Shown here piece by piece: positions 28,213 to 38,119 of a stretch of DNA of 64,000 nt. The notes under the pieces are model-generated. The model saw only the letters and a program-made list of their open reading frames with translations, was not told the DNA's origin and ran no database searches. The translations under genes were made by a program, and so were the position numbers. Numbering within the stretch: position 1 is the stretch's first letter; every line of letters starts with the position of its first letter. Source of the stretch: Legionella cherrii (GTDB lineage Bacteria; Pseudomonadota; Gammaproteobacteria; Legionellales; Legionellaceae). The stretch covers positions 2,016,001 through 2,080,000 of the forward strand of contig NZ_LR134173.1 in the NCBI RefSeq assembly GCF_900635815.1. The letters are read 5' to 3'.

Positions 28213-28604
28213 AGGCTATTTTAAAAGAATTCAATGCTCTTCAAGAAAAACATCATTTATCCGATGATTGCCTCAACATGACTCAAGATGACGAAGGAAA
28301 TATAGTTTCACTTTGCATAAGTTTGCCTACATTAAAGCTATATGATGAATTTATCCAGCAGTTGGCTAATAATTTACTGCCCACACCAAGTCCGAAATTC
28401 CAAATGAAGGCTGAGCACAAGGAAACTAAAAATTTTGCTCCAACCCCTTTGTCAATGGAGCCAAAACCAACTGATAAAAATAAGCATCTTATGGACGATG
28501 CAGCCAATCAAAACAAAGATATTTCTGATATGGAAGTTGAACCTGCAGATCAGCAAGGAGTCTTTGAACTATCTCCTTTTCTAATGAAAATGAAACCATG
28601 GTAA
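28209..28604 (+). CDS. Hypothetical acidic protein, coupled to the zinc-knuckle gene
   Basis: 131 residues, start inside the previous stop (ATGA). The first 60 residues look folded (MTQDDEGNIVSLCISLPTLKLYDEFIQQL), and the rest is a Pro, Lys and Glu-rich tail ending in FLMKMKPW. It may share a distant ancestry with the upstream partner, which has a similar MTLTINL strand near its end. No family is recognised. Translational coupling suggests that the two form a complex or pair. Confidence 0.65.
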   Translation: MKAILKEFNALQEKHHLSDDCLNMTQDDEGNIVSLCISLPTLKLYDEFIQQLANNLLPTPSPKFQMKAEHKETKNFAPTPLSMEPKPTDKNKHLMDDAANQNKDISDMEVEPADQQGVFELSPFLMKMKPW

Positions 28605-28689
28605 AAAGGGATGTAAGTAAACCATGTAACTTTTTTTATTTGTATCCATTAAAAACACTCGTTTAGAAAAGGTCAATTACAATGAGGCT

Positions 28690-28713
28690 AAGGCACCGAA
28701 GCGTCGGTGCCTT
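28690..28713. terminator. 10-bp stem-loop between convergent genes
   Basis: AAGGCACCGA, loop AGCG, TCGGTGCCTT. It lies between the zinc-knuckle pair and the kynureninase gene and could serve both strands. No clear U-run on either side. Confidence 0.5.
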
Positions 28714-28845
28714 GTGCTACAATATGGCACTCCTTCCCATTTTCCGGGGCTAACCAAGAGTGCAAAACCTAATTCGTTAAACTGTAGGTTTCAAAATTTC
28801 TACACGCATAAGTGCATCTTCTTCACACCGGATTGGGATATAAAA

Positions 28846-30423
28846 CTATGGGTTAAAAACTCCATTATTTGCTTGAGCGTGCTGCTGGTCAGAAGGAGCT
28901 GTTTCTCCAATTTGTTGCTCGAAAAAACCACTTTGCCTGCGTTGCTTTATCGAGGTTAAAGTTAAAGTGTCTAGCTTTTTTTGTTCCAGCAATAGATGAA
29001 CAACCTGTTCGAGGCGTGAAACCATTTTATGAATATCAGTAAACTGGGTATATCCATAATGTGCCGTAACGCGAATATTGTTCGGAGGGCGGACGTCTAT
29101 TTCGAACATTCCCAAGTCACTAGTCTTTTTTAATAAAGCCTCTATCTGTTTCACATCACTCATTTCCTTAACACGAAAAACCAACATGGCTCCTCGTTTT
29201 TTAGGATCGTCAGGGGTAATCCACTCAATTTTATCGCCTAAATGTTGTTGTATTAGAGCGTGCATATAACGAGTAAGACATTCAGATTTGGCATTTAATT
29301 TATTCCAACCTACCTGACTCATTGTTTTGATATAGGTTTTTACGGGTGCAAGGGCAACAGGTGAGGGATTGCTGCATCTGAAAGCCCAGGCTCCTTTTTG
29401 CATCATGATTTTAGAGTCGTAACCATCAATTAAGTCAAAAACTTTGTCGGAAGCTGCTGCTTTCCATCCTTGAATGGGTGGATATTTTTCCAAGTCTGTA
29501 TTTTTGTTAACATAAATGCCAAAGCCACTGCCTGCTGAACCACAAATATGCTTATAACCACAACCCACTGCATAAGTGACGGGTAATTCGCGTAGATTTA
29601 AAGTTCTATTTCCTACTGTATGCGCTAAATCCAAGCCAACAATGATATGGTATTGCTCTATCGTATCCTTTAGTGCGGTTAAAATATGTGTGATATCAAG
29701 ACGTTGTCCCGTACTGAATACTATGTCCGATAAGTGTAGGATTTGTATTTGTGCAGCATGTTTTTTGACAAAATGAATAACGGCCTCTTCGCTATAGAGT
29801 CCTTTTTCATCAGGAAGGATTTTTAGGGTCAGGGTCGTGGGATTGGGTACCTGTTTCGGATCACTAAATACACCAAAATTCTTAGCTGTTTGTATCCCTC
29901 TTTTTAAGACTGATTCAATCACTGCTTGATCTGAAAAAAATTCTTTTCCCAAATGACAAAACCCTGTTTTTCCTGATTGCCAATCAAATAATGTGGGTCG
30001 GTAAAAAGTATCCACCAATCGACCTAGATTAGAAGATAAGCCTTCCTGAGTATAGAGAAATTCACAGGGCTCAGAAAAGCCTAAAATTTCCTGCATTGCA
30101 TTGATTGCTTCCTCATCAATATCACAATCAAACCAATTACCTCCATGTTCGCGAGTTTCGGGAAAATGTCCCTCATGTAACTGGGTTGCTTGCAACTTAT
30201 TAATGCGCTCTATTTCTTTCACAGCTGGTTTGAATACAGGTCCTAAAGAATGGCCCGCAAAAGGTGTCAAACCCTCAAACTCAAATAATTCATGTACACT
30301 GTTTAAAGGGTCAATAGAATCTAAATAAGCAGCATATTCTAGGGAAAAACCACCCGGTTTTTCTGAAATTAAGCGGATAAATTCATCCGGGTTAGATACC
30401 ATAGCCTCAATTAGTTCTTTCAT
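28846..30423 (-). CDS. kynU: Kynureninase (PLP enzyme) with a C-terminal extension
   Basis: About 525 residues from ATG 30423 (or 30426), right after GAGGGA. Kynureninase features: FAGHSLGPVF near the N-terminus, the PLP-contacting Asp in VGLDLAHTVGN (about 265) and the Schiff-base lysine in GCGYKHICGSAGS (about 291). It would cleave kynurenine to anthranilate and alanine. It is some 60-100 residues longer than usual family members, with a Gln-rich tail (QRRQSGFFEQQ...). No other kynurenine-pathway gene is nearby, so the substrate may be acquired from the host; other family members are cysteine desulfurase-like, so exact activity needs care. Confidence 0.78.
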   Translation of the reverse strand: MKELIEAMVSNPDEFIRLISEKPGGFSLEYAAYLDSIDPLNSVHELFEFEGLTPFAGHSLGPVFKPAVKEIERINKLQATQLHEGHFPETREHGGNWFDCDIDEEAINAMQEILGFSEPCEFLYTQEGLSSNLGRLVDTFYRPTLFDWQSGKTGFCHLGKEFFSDQAVIESVLKRGIQTAKNFGVFSDPKQVPNPTTLTLKILPDEKGLYSEEAVIHFVKKHAAQIQILHLSDIVFSTGQRLDITHILTALKDTIEQYHIIVGLDLAHTVGNRTLNLRELPVTYAVGCGYKHICGSAGSGFGIYVNKNTDLEKYPPIQGWKAAASDKVFDLIDGYDSKIMMQKGAWAFRCSNPSPVALAPVKTYIKTMSQVGWNKLNAKSECLTRYMHALIQQHLGDKIEWITPDDPKKRGAMLVFRVKEMSDVKQIEALLKKTSDLGMFEIDVRPPNNIRVTAHYGYTQFTDIHKMVSRLEQVVHLLLEQKKLDTLTLTSIKQRRQSGFFEQQIGETAPSDQQHAQANNGVFNP

Positions 30424-30711
30424 CATTCCCTCGAAAATCAATGTTTAAATCTCCATATTAAGCTTTTCTTTGATGTGATTCTATGATCCGTGCAAAAGAC
30501 TTTTTCAAGAAAAAATAAAGGTAAATTTAGTTGCTTAAGCACATTCATAACATTCCATAATTAAACTAGGAACATCATGAAAATAGGCTTATCAATACAA
30601 TAAATAGCACTGAATAAACAAATGGTTAGTTAATAATGTGGATTAAAAAAGACCATTATGTTACAATATAACACATCGTTGTTTTTATATACCGTGTTGA
30701 GTGTATAAACT

Positions 30712-33498
30712 ATGGCTAATCCTATTCATTACCTTAATCCCACTCTACCTGAAAATATTCCTGTTGTTGTAGCACTTATGAATTCAGTCCACGGAGCTAA
30801 TCCAGGGTTATTGGAAGCTTATAACGTCTATTCTCTACCTACATCAGCTGGAGAAGCATCACGCTATGTGCTCACCTTACCAGTGCTTCAATTCATAGCC
30901 GATCCATTAGTACGCTCTGATGCACCACCAAGACGTTTAGATGTTTTTGAACCGAGTTCTGACGATAAGGGCTGTTTCGGCAATGTTTTCCCGGTGATCA
31001 AATCCATCATTCCACAAGGAGAAGGCGGTTATTTTGATGAATCAGGCGCTTATGTAATAAAACAGATGCGTGCTCATCACAATCGATTGAGTGATAAACC
31101 TAACAAACCGAATATGTATGTTCGCGTAGCGAATAGAGAACAATATCTGGGAAGCCAGCATCCAACTTTAGGAATACACTATAACTTAGTCAAAACGGAA
31201 CAATTTTCTTACTTGCATATGAATCGCGCTCCTGGACGCACTCTTGATTTTTATATAGATCAACTTTCTGGTGAGGAGTTTCTAAGTCTTGCTTGTACGT
31301 TAATCGAAGAAGTTCCCAAACAAATTCATCGAATAGTTTCTTCCGGCAAACACCAGGGCCGAACGATGATTCATTGTGATCTAAAACCAGACAACATTAT
31401 GGCTCAGCTCAATAAAAATGAAGAGAATGGGCATAGTGAATGGACAGTCACGGTGATTGATATGGGTTTAGCCAAAACAATAAGCAAAGATGGGCATTAC
31501 TCTACCTTACGGAACCATGGTAATCGAATGGCATGGGATACAAACATGTTTCTTGCGAGTTTGCTTGGAACGCTCAAGAGCTATGATATTCAAAGTGATA
31601 TATATGCATTATTTGTTTGCATCAGTGAGCTAGCAGGCGCGCCAAGTCGGGATGGAACCGAAATAACTGAGGAATCAACCGAAGAATCGATTGAAAAGTT
31701 GACCGCAGATGAGCATAAGAAAATGGCGCTTGAAAGAGGTCTTGAAATGACTCAACACCCTGATTTTATAGGCATCTTTGGTAATATGGGCTTTGATCCA
31801 AAACTAGCTGAGAAATTAACAGATACACTCAGAGGCACACTCCATCCTGATAAATTGCAAAGAATGAAACCAGAACAAGCCCTAACCGTTTTTCAAGAGG
31901 CTTTAAACACAGTTCGAGAAAATGCAGAAGAAACCCTCTTTAACACACCAGCCAAAAAGAGAAAAACGGACCAAATAACTGCTGAAGACTTAAAACAATG
32001 TATCGAGCTACCACTTGAAGAGATGGCTAAGGAAAAAGAACAAGCAGTAGAGGAATATAATCGACAGCCAAGAAAAATAACTCTAAAAAAATGGCTGAAT
32101 CAGTTTAATGAATTACGTTCTGCCGCAAGCCCCGAAGAATACGAACGATTCAAAACGATGCTTCCTACGGTCAGAAAAAATATTAAAGGCTCATATATTT
32201 CCGATCTGCTACGTTTTAATTTATATGAAGAATACGATGCGGATGCCTGCATTCGTCTGATCTTACGCCATGAACAACTTACTGCTCCTTTAAAAAAAGA
32301 TTATCCAACCTTACCTGGCCTTTGGCAAAAACGCTTCCAAATGCTGGCTCGAGTAATTCCACTGCAATTGACGCAGAGTCAGGCTTTAGCATGTACACAA
32401 ATAGGACTTTTCAAACAAAATATTACTGCTTTATTAGCATTGGAAAGCAAAGAGTCTGATCCTGAAATAATCAAAGTAATGCGTCAGGAATTAGAAACGC
32501 AATTGCAGTTGGATCCTAAAGTTTGGTACCAACAATTACCCCAATTTGTGCAACTTTTTAATCATCAATATGACTGTATCACTCAGGTGAATGCATTGGC
32601 TAATCAATTGATTCCGCATTGCTCTTGGAAAAAGGATTTTCAACAGCAATTTATAGATTGGACTAATGAGATCTTTAATCAGGCCATACAAGGAAAGTTT
32701 CCTGAAATTCAGGGGTATTTTTCCCATTACCACTCCATGATTGCGCTACTCGATAGGTGTTCGCAGGATAGAGAAACTTTAACTGGTCTATTTAATGCGC
32801 TTCCTGATTTATCACAGTCAATTATAGGTGAGGAGTCAATTGATATTGCAATTCGACAACTTAAATTGAGTGATACCCAAACTGTTATTAATCTGACTCA
32901 AAAATTAGTTTTACTTTTTTTAATACATGATGTGTTTTATCAATTAATAGATAGGGATAAAAAAGAATATGATTCGATTATGCAGACGAATAGTGCCCAA
33001 TTCATCGCAATTATCCGCCAACTTAATCAACAAGATCCGCCAAAAGGGGAGTTGGTAATACAATTAGGAAATATATCCGGTTCTTTAAAAGCGCTAAATC
33101 AATTGCGTCTTTTCATGGATAAGTGTTCTACATACCCGAACATTCAGAAAGCCATCGAAATTTTATTAAAACATAACTTTAAAATCGAATCACTTGCAAA
33201 CATTGTCAACGATAATTATATAAAAGTCAGTGATGCGAAACGACTTGATAGAGGTTTAGATATCGTTCTGTCAGAAGAAGCAAATCAATCATTGCAAGAA
33301 TTCTCAACACGAAATGAGAGGATTTTTGCCGAAATGACTCGGTATTTTGCTATGCCTGGGAGATACTTTCCACCTGAGCCTAAAATTCATACTCAGGAGA
33401 ATTTTGCTCATATGTTATTCCAGCCAAAGCCACAAGAGGCAAAGGACTCCGATGAAATCACTGCTCTTGAATTAACTCCTCCAAAAAATATCTCATGA
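30712..33498 (+). CDS. Eukaryotic-like Ser/Thr protein kinase, effector candidate (copy 1)
   Basis: 928 residues. A full kinase core is present: glycine loop KGCFGNV (86-92), ATP-binding Lys117 in VIKQM, a candidate helix-C Glu143, catalytic loop HCDLKPDN (221-228), DMG (250-252) in place of DFG, and the F-helix Asp296 in QSDIYAL. Residues 1-80 and 420-928 are unassigned helical regions. It resembles the Legionella LegK-type kinases in style but is not one I can name. No signal peptide; the acidic C-terminus fits a Dot/Icm substrate. It is one of two tandem paralogues; a PP2C-like gene lies 8 kb downstream. It would phosphorylate host Ser/Thr residues. Confidence 0.85.
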   Translation: MANPIHYLNPTLPENIPVVVALMNSVHGANPGLLEAYNVYSLPTSAGEASRYVLTLPVLQFIADPLVRSDAPPRRLDVFEPSSDDKGCFGNVFPVIKSIIPQGEGGYFDESGAYVIKQMRAHHNRLSDKPNKPNMYVRVANREQYLGSQHPTLGIHYNLVKTEQFSYLHMNRAPGRTLDFYIDQLSGEEFLSLACTLIEEVPKQIHRIVSSGKHQGRTMIHCDLKPDNIMAQLNKNEENGHSEWTVTVIDMGLAKTISKDGHYSTLRNHGNRMAWDTNMFLASLLGTLKSYDIQSDIYALFVCISELAGAPSRDGTEITEESTEESIEKLTADEHKKMALERGLEMTQHPDFIGIFGNMGFDPKLAEKLTDTLRGTLHPDKLQRMKPEQALTVFQEALNTVRENAEETLFNTPAKKRKTDQITAEDLKQCIELPLEEMAKEKEQAVEEYNRQPRKITLKKWLNQFNELRSAASPEEYERFKTMLPTVRKNIKGSYISDLLRFNLYEEYDADACIRLILRHEQLTAPLKKDYPTLPGLWQKRFQMLARVIPLQLTQSQALACTQIGLFKQNITALLALESKESDPEIIKVMRQELETQLQLDPKVWYQQLPQFVQLFNHQYDCITQVNALANQLIPHCSWKKDFQQQFIDWTNEIFNQAIQGKFPEIQGYFSHYHSMIALLDRCSQDRETLTGLFNALPDLSQSIIGEESIDIAIRQLKLSDTQTVINLTQKLVLLFLIHDVFYQLIDRDKKEYDSIMQTNSAQFIAIIRQLNQQDPPKGELVIQLGNISGSLKALNQLRLFMDKCSTYPNIQKAIEILLKHNFKIESLANIVNDNYIKVSDAKRLDRGLDIVLSEEANQSLQEFSTRNERIFAEMTRYFAMPGRYFPPEPKIHTQENFAHMLFQPKPQEAKDSDEITALELTPPKNIS

Positions 33499-33568
33499 GT
33501 AAATGTCGGATCAGATATGGGGTAAATTTCCCTCGGCCCCCTTTCCCAAGTGAGCTGTTAAAAAAATG

Positions 33569-33598
33569 GTATGTCATTCCTGTGCAGAAATGACATAC
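33569..33598. repeat. Dispersed GTCATTCC-type palindromic repeat
   Basis: GTATGTCATT, ten bases, AATGACATAC: a perfect 10-bp inverted repeat behind the first kinase gene. Related GTCATTCC/GGAATGAC-type elements occur at 36535, 50722, 61339 and 63149, always between genes. Confidence 0.6.
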
Positions 33599-33798
33599 AT
33601 TCAGTTTGGCAATAAGGTGGAGAGGGTATATTGTCCTTAACCTGACTTCTATGAGCCTTGACCCAAATCTAAGGGGGCAAGGTCAATAATAGTGCGCAAT
33701 AATCAAATGGTTAGCCAATAAAATGGAATAAAAAAGACCATTATGTTATAATGTAACACATTGTTTGTTTTTATATACCGTATTGAGTGAAATAAACC

Positions 33799-36483
33799 AT
33801 GGCTAATCCTATTCATTACCTTAATCCCACTTTACCTGAAAATATTCCTGTTGTTGTAGCACTTATGAATTCAGTCCACGGAGCTAATCCAGGGTTATTA
33901 GAGGCTTATAACGTCTATTCTCTACCTACATCAGCTGGAGAAGCATCACGTTATGTGCTCACCTTACCAGTGCTTCAATTCATAGCCGATCCATTAGTAC
34001 GCTCTGATGCACCTCCAAGACGTTTAGATGTTTTTGAACCGAGTTCTGAAGATAAAGGCAGTTTTGGGAATGTTTTCCCGGTGATCAAGTCCATCATTCC
34101 TCAAGAAGACGGCGGTGTTTTTGATGAATCAGGTTCCTATGTAATAAAACAGATGCATGCGGATCAAAAAGAGTTGAGTGATAAACCGAATAAACCGAAC
34201 TGGTATGTTCGCGTAGCGAATAGAGAACAATATCTGGGAAGCCAGCATCCAACTTTAGGAATACACTATAACTTAGTCAAAACGGAACAATTTTCTTACT
34301 TGCATATGAATCGTGCTCCTGGGCGTACTCTTGATTTTTATTTGGATCAACTCTCTGGCGAGGAATTTTTAAGTCTTGCTTGTACGTTAATCGAAGAAGT
34401 TCCCAAACAAATTCATCGAACAGTGACTGCCGGAAAACACCAAGGCCGAACGATAATTCATTGTGATCTAAAAACAGAAAACATTATGGCTCAACTCAAT
34501 AAAGATGAAGAGAATGGGCATAGTGAATGGACAATCACGGTAATTGACATGGGTTTAGCCAAAACAATAAAAAAAGATGAGCCATACTCTACCTTAGAAA
34601 GTTATGGCAATCGAATGGCATGGGATACTGATATGTGGCTTGCTAATCGAGATGGAAAGCCTATGAACTATGATATTCAAAGTGACTTATATGCATTATT
34701 TGTTTGTATCACTGAGTTAGCAGGTGCACCCAAGCGAGATAGTATCAATGCACTTGAAGATACAAAAAATCCTGATTTTACAGGTATCTTCAGCGAGATG
34801 GATTTTGATCCAAGACTAGAGGAACAATTAACGGATGCACTCAGAAGTGCACTTCATCCTGATAAAACACAAAGAATGAAACCGGAACAAGTTTTAACCG
34901 TTTTTCAAGAGGCTTTAAGCGCAGTTCGAGAAGATACAGATGAAACTGTTCTTGCAACCCCAGCTAAAAAGAAAAAGACGGAACAGATAACTGCGGAAGA
35001 CCTAAAAGAATGGATAGAGCAACCACTTGATGATCTCGTTAAGCAAAAGGAACAAGCAACAGAAGTAGAAAATAGACAATCAAGAAAAGCAACATTGAAG
35101 ATATGGCTGAATCAGTTTAATGAATTACGTTCTGCTGCAAGCGCCGAAGAATATAAACGGTTCAAAACCATGCTTCCTACAATTGTAAAAAATATTAAAA
35201 GCTCATTTATTTTCGATCTGTTACGTTTTAATTTATATGAAGAATACGATGCGGATGCCTGCATTCGTCTGATCTTACATCATCAACAGCTCACTGCTCC
35301 TTTGAGAATGACTTATCCTTCCTTGCCTACTCTTTGGCAAAGACGCTTTCAAATGCTGGCTCAGGTAATTCCGCTCCAATTGACGCAGAGTCAGGCTTTA
35401 GCATGTACACAAATAGGACTTTTCAAACAAAATATTACTGCTTTATTAGCATTGGAAAGCAAAGGGTCTGATCCTGAAATAATCAAAGTGATGCGTCAGG
35501 AATTAGAAAAACAAGTGCAGATGGATCCTAAAGCCTGGTACCCACAATTACCGCAATTTGTGCAATTGTTTAATAAGCAACATTTCTGTATTACTCAGTT
35601 CAATGCATTGGCTAAACAATTGGCTCCCCATTACTCCTGGTACAATGCGCTTCAAAAGCAGTTTATCAATTGGACTAATGAGACCTTTAGTAATGCCATA
35701 GAAGGGAAATTCCCTGAAAATCAGGAGGAGTATTTTCTCCATTATCGCACTATGATTGAGTTACTCAATCGTTACGTGAAGGATAGGAAGACTTTAGCTG
35801 GTCTATTTAACGCGCTTCCTGCATTATCACAGTCACGTGTAGGTAAGGAGGCAATTGATAGCACAATTCGACAATTGCAGTTGAGTGATCCTCAAACAGT
35901 GAGTAATGTGACTCAAAAATTAGCATTACTTTTTTTAATACATGACGTACTTTGTCAATTAATAGATCCGGATAAAAAGGAATATCCTGTGATTCTTCAG
36001 GCAAATAAAAATAAATTTAATACGCTGATTTTGCAACTTGCAAATCAACACGATCTGCAACTAGAGGAGTTGAAAATACAATTAGGACATGTTTCAGATT
36101 CTTTAAAAGCGCTAAATCAATTGCGTCTTTTCATGGAGAAATGTTCTGCACATACAAATATTCAAAAAGCCATCGAAATTTTATTGAAAAATAATTTCAA
36201 AATTGAGGTGCTTGCACACATTGTGAACGATAATTATATCGATATTATTCCCGCGAAAAGGCTCGATAGGGCTTTAACTATCGTTTTATCTGAAGCGGAA
36301 AATCAATCATTAAATGAGAAACTTTTTACGGAAATAACTCGGTATTTTGCTAATCCTGGGAATTATTTACCCCCTGATCCTAAAATGTATACTCAGGCAA
36401 ACTCAAGTCAACTGTTATTCCAGTCTATCCCACCAGGGGGAGAGGACGCAGATAAAATCACTATCCCTGAAATTGCTCTTTAA
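33799..36483 (+). CDS. Eukaryotic-like Ser/Thr protein kinase, effector candidate (copy 2)
   Basis: 894 residues, paralogue of the kinase just upstream; the first 77 residues are identical. Kinase residues are kept: glycine loop KGSFGNV (better than KGCFGNV of copy 1), Lys in VIKQM, HCDLKTEN in place of HCDLKPDN, DMG, and QSDLYAL. The Pro-Asp to Thr-Glu change is next to the catalytic loop Asn and may tune but need not abolish activity. It is 34 residues shorter because a segment after the kinase domain (about 310-345 of copy 1) is missing. The C-terminal helical region has diverged more than the kinase, so the copies may differ in partners. Confidence 0.85.
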   Translation: MANPIHYLNPTLPENIPVVVALMNSVHGANPGLLEAYNVYSLPTSAGEASRYVLTLPVLQFIADPLVRSDAPPRRLDVFEPSSEDKGSFGNVFPVIKSIIPQEDGGVFDESGSYVIKQMHADQKELSDKPNKPNWYVRVANREQYLGSQHPTLGIHYNLVKTEQFSYLHMNRAPGRTLDFYLDQLSGEEFLSLACTLIEEVPKQIHRTVTAGKHQGRTIIHCDLKTENIMAQLNKDEENGHSEWTITVIDMGLAKTIKKDEPYSTLESYGNRMAWDTDMWLANRDGKPMNYDIQSDLYALFVCITELAGAPKRDSINALEDTKNPDFTGIFSEMDFDPRLEEQLTDALRSALHPDKTQRMKPEQVLTVFQEALSAVREDTDETVLATPAKKKKTEQITAEDLKEWIEQPLDDLVKQKEQATEVENRQSRKATLKIWLNQFNELRSAASAEEYKRFKTMLPTIVKNIKSSFIFDLLRFNLYEEYDADACIRLILHHQQLTAPLRMTYPSLPTLWQRRFQMLAQVIPLQLTQSQALACTQIGLFKQNITALLALESKGSDPEIIKVMRQELEKQVQMDPKAWYPQLPQFVQLFNKQHFCITQFNALAKQLAPHYSWYNALQKQFINWTNETFSNAIEGKFPENQEEYFLHYRTMIELLNRYVKDRKTLAGLFNALPALSQSRVGKEAIDSTIRQLQLSDPQTVSNVTQKLALLFLIHDVLCQLIDPDKKEYPVILQANKNKFNTLILQLANQHDLQLEELKIQLGHVSDSLKALNQLRLFMEKCSAHTNIQKAIEILLKNNFKIEVLAHIVNDNYIDIIPAKRLDRALTIVLSEAENQSLNEKLFTEITRYFANPGNYLPPDPKMYTQANSSQLLFQSIPPGGEDADKITIPEIAL

Positions 36484-36790
36484 TCTTAATCCATCCTTTT
36501 AGGTGGGGTCCAAGACTCATGGTCCTAAAACAAACGTGGTTATTCCTGCATAAGCAGGAATCCACGATTTCTTTGAATCATTTTAATGAATTAAAACCAA
36601 TAGGGTTGGAATACAACGTTAATCGTTTGCAGACAATTAAATTGTCAGTAAAGTCAAACTATTTACAAGAATGGAGAATAATTGTATTTTCCGTTGGATT
36701 CTTTCGATACTCGAATTGAATTGTCTTATACGTTTATGGAGCAGTTGACCACCAAGCGTATCCCTTTATTTACATTCAAGAGGTTTTAAT
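36484..36790. repeat. Intergenic region with a palindromic repeat at 36535-36566
   Basis: CGTGG, TT, ATTCCTGC, loop ATAA, GCAGGAAT, CCACG: a 13-bp stem with a bulge, of the dispersed GTCATTCC/GGAATCC type. It may terminate transcription of the second kinase. The rest of the 307 bases holds no gene; GAGG before ATG 36791 is the ribosome-binding site of the next gene. Confidence 0.55.
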
Positions 36791-37159
36791 ATGAAATTGT
36801 TTCGAATGATGTTACTGGGCTTTTTATTTTCCGCCTCCTTATTCACTCAAGTTTCTGCTGCTCCAGTAGAGGATCACGCTTTGGCTGTTCCGGTAGAAGA
36901 TTATGATTTCCAGCAAGAGCGAATGAAACTCACTCCTGATTCTGTGATAGTTATTTCAACATTTGATAGTGAAGATCATGTTACAGCCTATACCTATGCT
37001 GGAGTACGTTTATGGAATGCTCCATTTCATGCGAAGATATTATCATGGCAAATTGCAGGTGATTACGTTTTTATTTTTTCTAAAGATCGTAAAGGAACAA
37101 AAACTTATATCACTTGTCTGAACAGACATACTGGCGCTCTTATTTGGCAAAAACCTTAA
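36791..37159 (+). CDS. Small exported protein with a PQQ/propeller-like repeat
   Basis: 122 residues, ATG preceded by AGAGG. Signal peptide MKLFRMMLLGFLFSASLFTQVSAA. The end, CLNRHTGALIWQKP, is typical of one blade of a PQQ-type beta-propeller (as in BamB), and VTAYTYAGVRLWN earlier resembles another strand set. The protein is too short for a full propeller, so it is either a remnant or a small domain that works alone. It is likely periplasmic. No neighbour suggests a role. Confidence 0.68.
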   Translation: MKLFRMMLLGFLFSASLFTQVSAAPVEDHALAVPVEDYDFQQERMKLTPDSVIVISTFDSEDHVTAYTYAGVRLWNAPFHAKILSWQIAGDYVFIFSKDRKGTKTYITCLNRHTGALIWQKP

Positions 37160-37236
37160 GTTTGTCGAGGCTTTTTGCGATCAATGGCTGTTGATCACCT
37201 CTCTACGTCCCGCGGGATCTCGAAGAGCAGTAAATA

Positions 37237-37271
37237 GCCACTGTCTTGAACGCTTATTTCAAGACAGTGGC
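37237..37271 (+). terminator. 14-bp perfect stem-loop
   Basis: GCCACTGTCTTGAA, loop CGCTTAT, TTCAAGACAGTGGC. It lies 78 bases after the exported protein gene. No T-run follows directly, but the stem is very stable. Confidence 0.55.
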
Positions 37272-37358
37272 CAGGTCATTTCTGCTGGAATGATTTGACT
37301 CCAAAAATGTAAAAATAATATACAATAAAGAAAGGGCACCGCAGGAAAGGATACGGTT

Positions 37359-38078
37359 ATGATCGGTTTAGGTGGTAGTTTTAGACTTTTAGGTAGAGTG
37401 TTCCGAGTATTCTATCAAAATATTAAGGCTTCCTATCAAATTACCAAAATGCCAACCCCCATAGTTGCAATTTTAGGGTCATCTAAAGCAAAACAAGAAG
37501 GCAGTTATGCGCAGAATGCTCGATTACTCTCGAGAAAATTGGTTGAACAAAAGATATCAATCCTAACCGGAGCTGGAACTGGAATTATGGAAGCTGCCAA
37601 TCGAGGTGCATCTGAAGCGAACAGTTCGGAGAAGCGATCTTTTGGTATTGCCGTAGGAGCGTTCAAAGTACAAAATAACCCGTTTTTAGCCGGTACTATC
37701 AATGTGGATTATTATTTAATTCGCAAAATTCTTTTACTCAATTATGCTTCCGGATTTATTTTTTTTCCAGGAAGTTTCGGCACCCTCGATGAACTTTTTG
37801 AAATCATTACCATGCTAAGACACAAACAAGTGGAGTTATACAGAATAAACAAAAATGCATTACCGAAAAAAGTACCCATTATTTTACTAGGAAAAGAATT
37901 TTGGCAGCCGTTGTTGGATTGGATAATTAGTTTTCCCTTAAAAAATAATTTGCTTTATCATGATGATATGAAAATGATTCATATTACGGATGACCTCGAA
38001 GAAGTAGTAAGCATTATTAAAGAATGTTGTTGTAACGTGGAAATGAAACAACAAAAAATTCACACGGTTATTCATTAA
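37359..38078 (+). CDS. LOG family protein (nucleotide 5'-monophosphate phosphoribohydrolase / lysine-decarboxylase-like)
   Basis: 239 residues with AGGAAAGG upstream. LOG motifs are present: ILTGAGTGIMEAANRGA (about 67-83) and FFPGSFGTLDELFE (about 130-143), a version of the PGGxGTxxE signature in which the second glycine is serine. Family members cleave AMP-type or cytokinin nucleotides into base and ribose 5-phosphate. About 40 extra residues at the N-terminus are basic and hydrophobic. A Cys pair (ECCCN) lies near the C-terminus. The physiological substrate is unknown. Confidence 0.85.
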   Translation: MIGLGGSFRLLGRVFRVFYQNIKASYQITKMPTPIVAILGSSKAKQEGSYAQNARLLSRKLVEQKISILTGAGTGIMEAANRGASEANSSEKRSFGIAVGAFKVQNNPFLAGTINVDYYLIRKILLLNYASGFIFFPGSFGTLDELFEIITMLRHKQVELYRINKNALPKKVPIILLGKEFWQPLLDWIISFPLKNNLLYHDDMKMIHITDDLEEVVSIIKECCCNVEMKQQKIHTVIH

Positions 38079-38119
38079 ATTACTGAATTAAGATTGGCCT
38101 CTCAGCTTGCCTCTAATGG

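Larger units (their letters stand above)
30603..36483 (+). repeat. Tandem duplication of a kinase gene with its promoter (unit about 3.09 kb)
   Basis: Two units start near 30603 and 33688 and carry the kinase genes at 30712 and 33799 (offset 3087). Similarity begins about 110 bases before each start, so the promoter was copied too, and is near-identical over the first 77 codons, then falls to a mosaic of identical and diverged blocks. Confidence 0.9.

Noticed and set aside
28209..28604. CaaX or other lipid signal in the small coupled protein
   Set aside because: It ends in MKMKPW with no C-terminal cysteine; the ART-like protein ending in CPYTL has Cys at position -5, not -4.
36519..36719. 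66-residue frame after the second kinase
   Set aside because: It runs through a palindromic repeat and lacks a ribosome-binding site.
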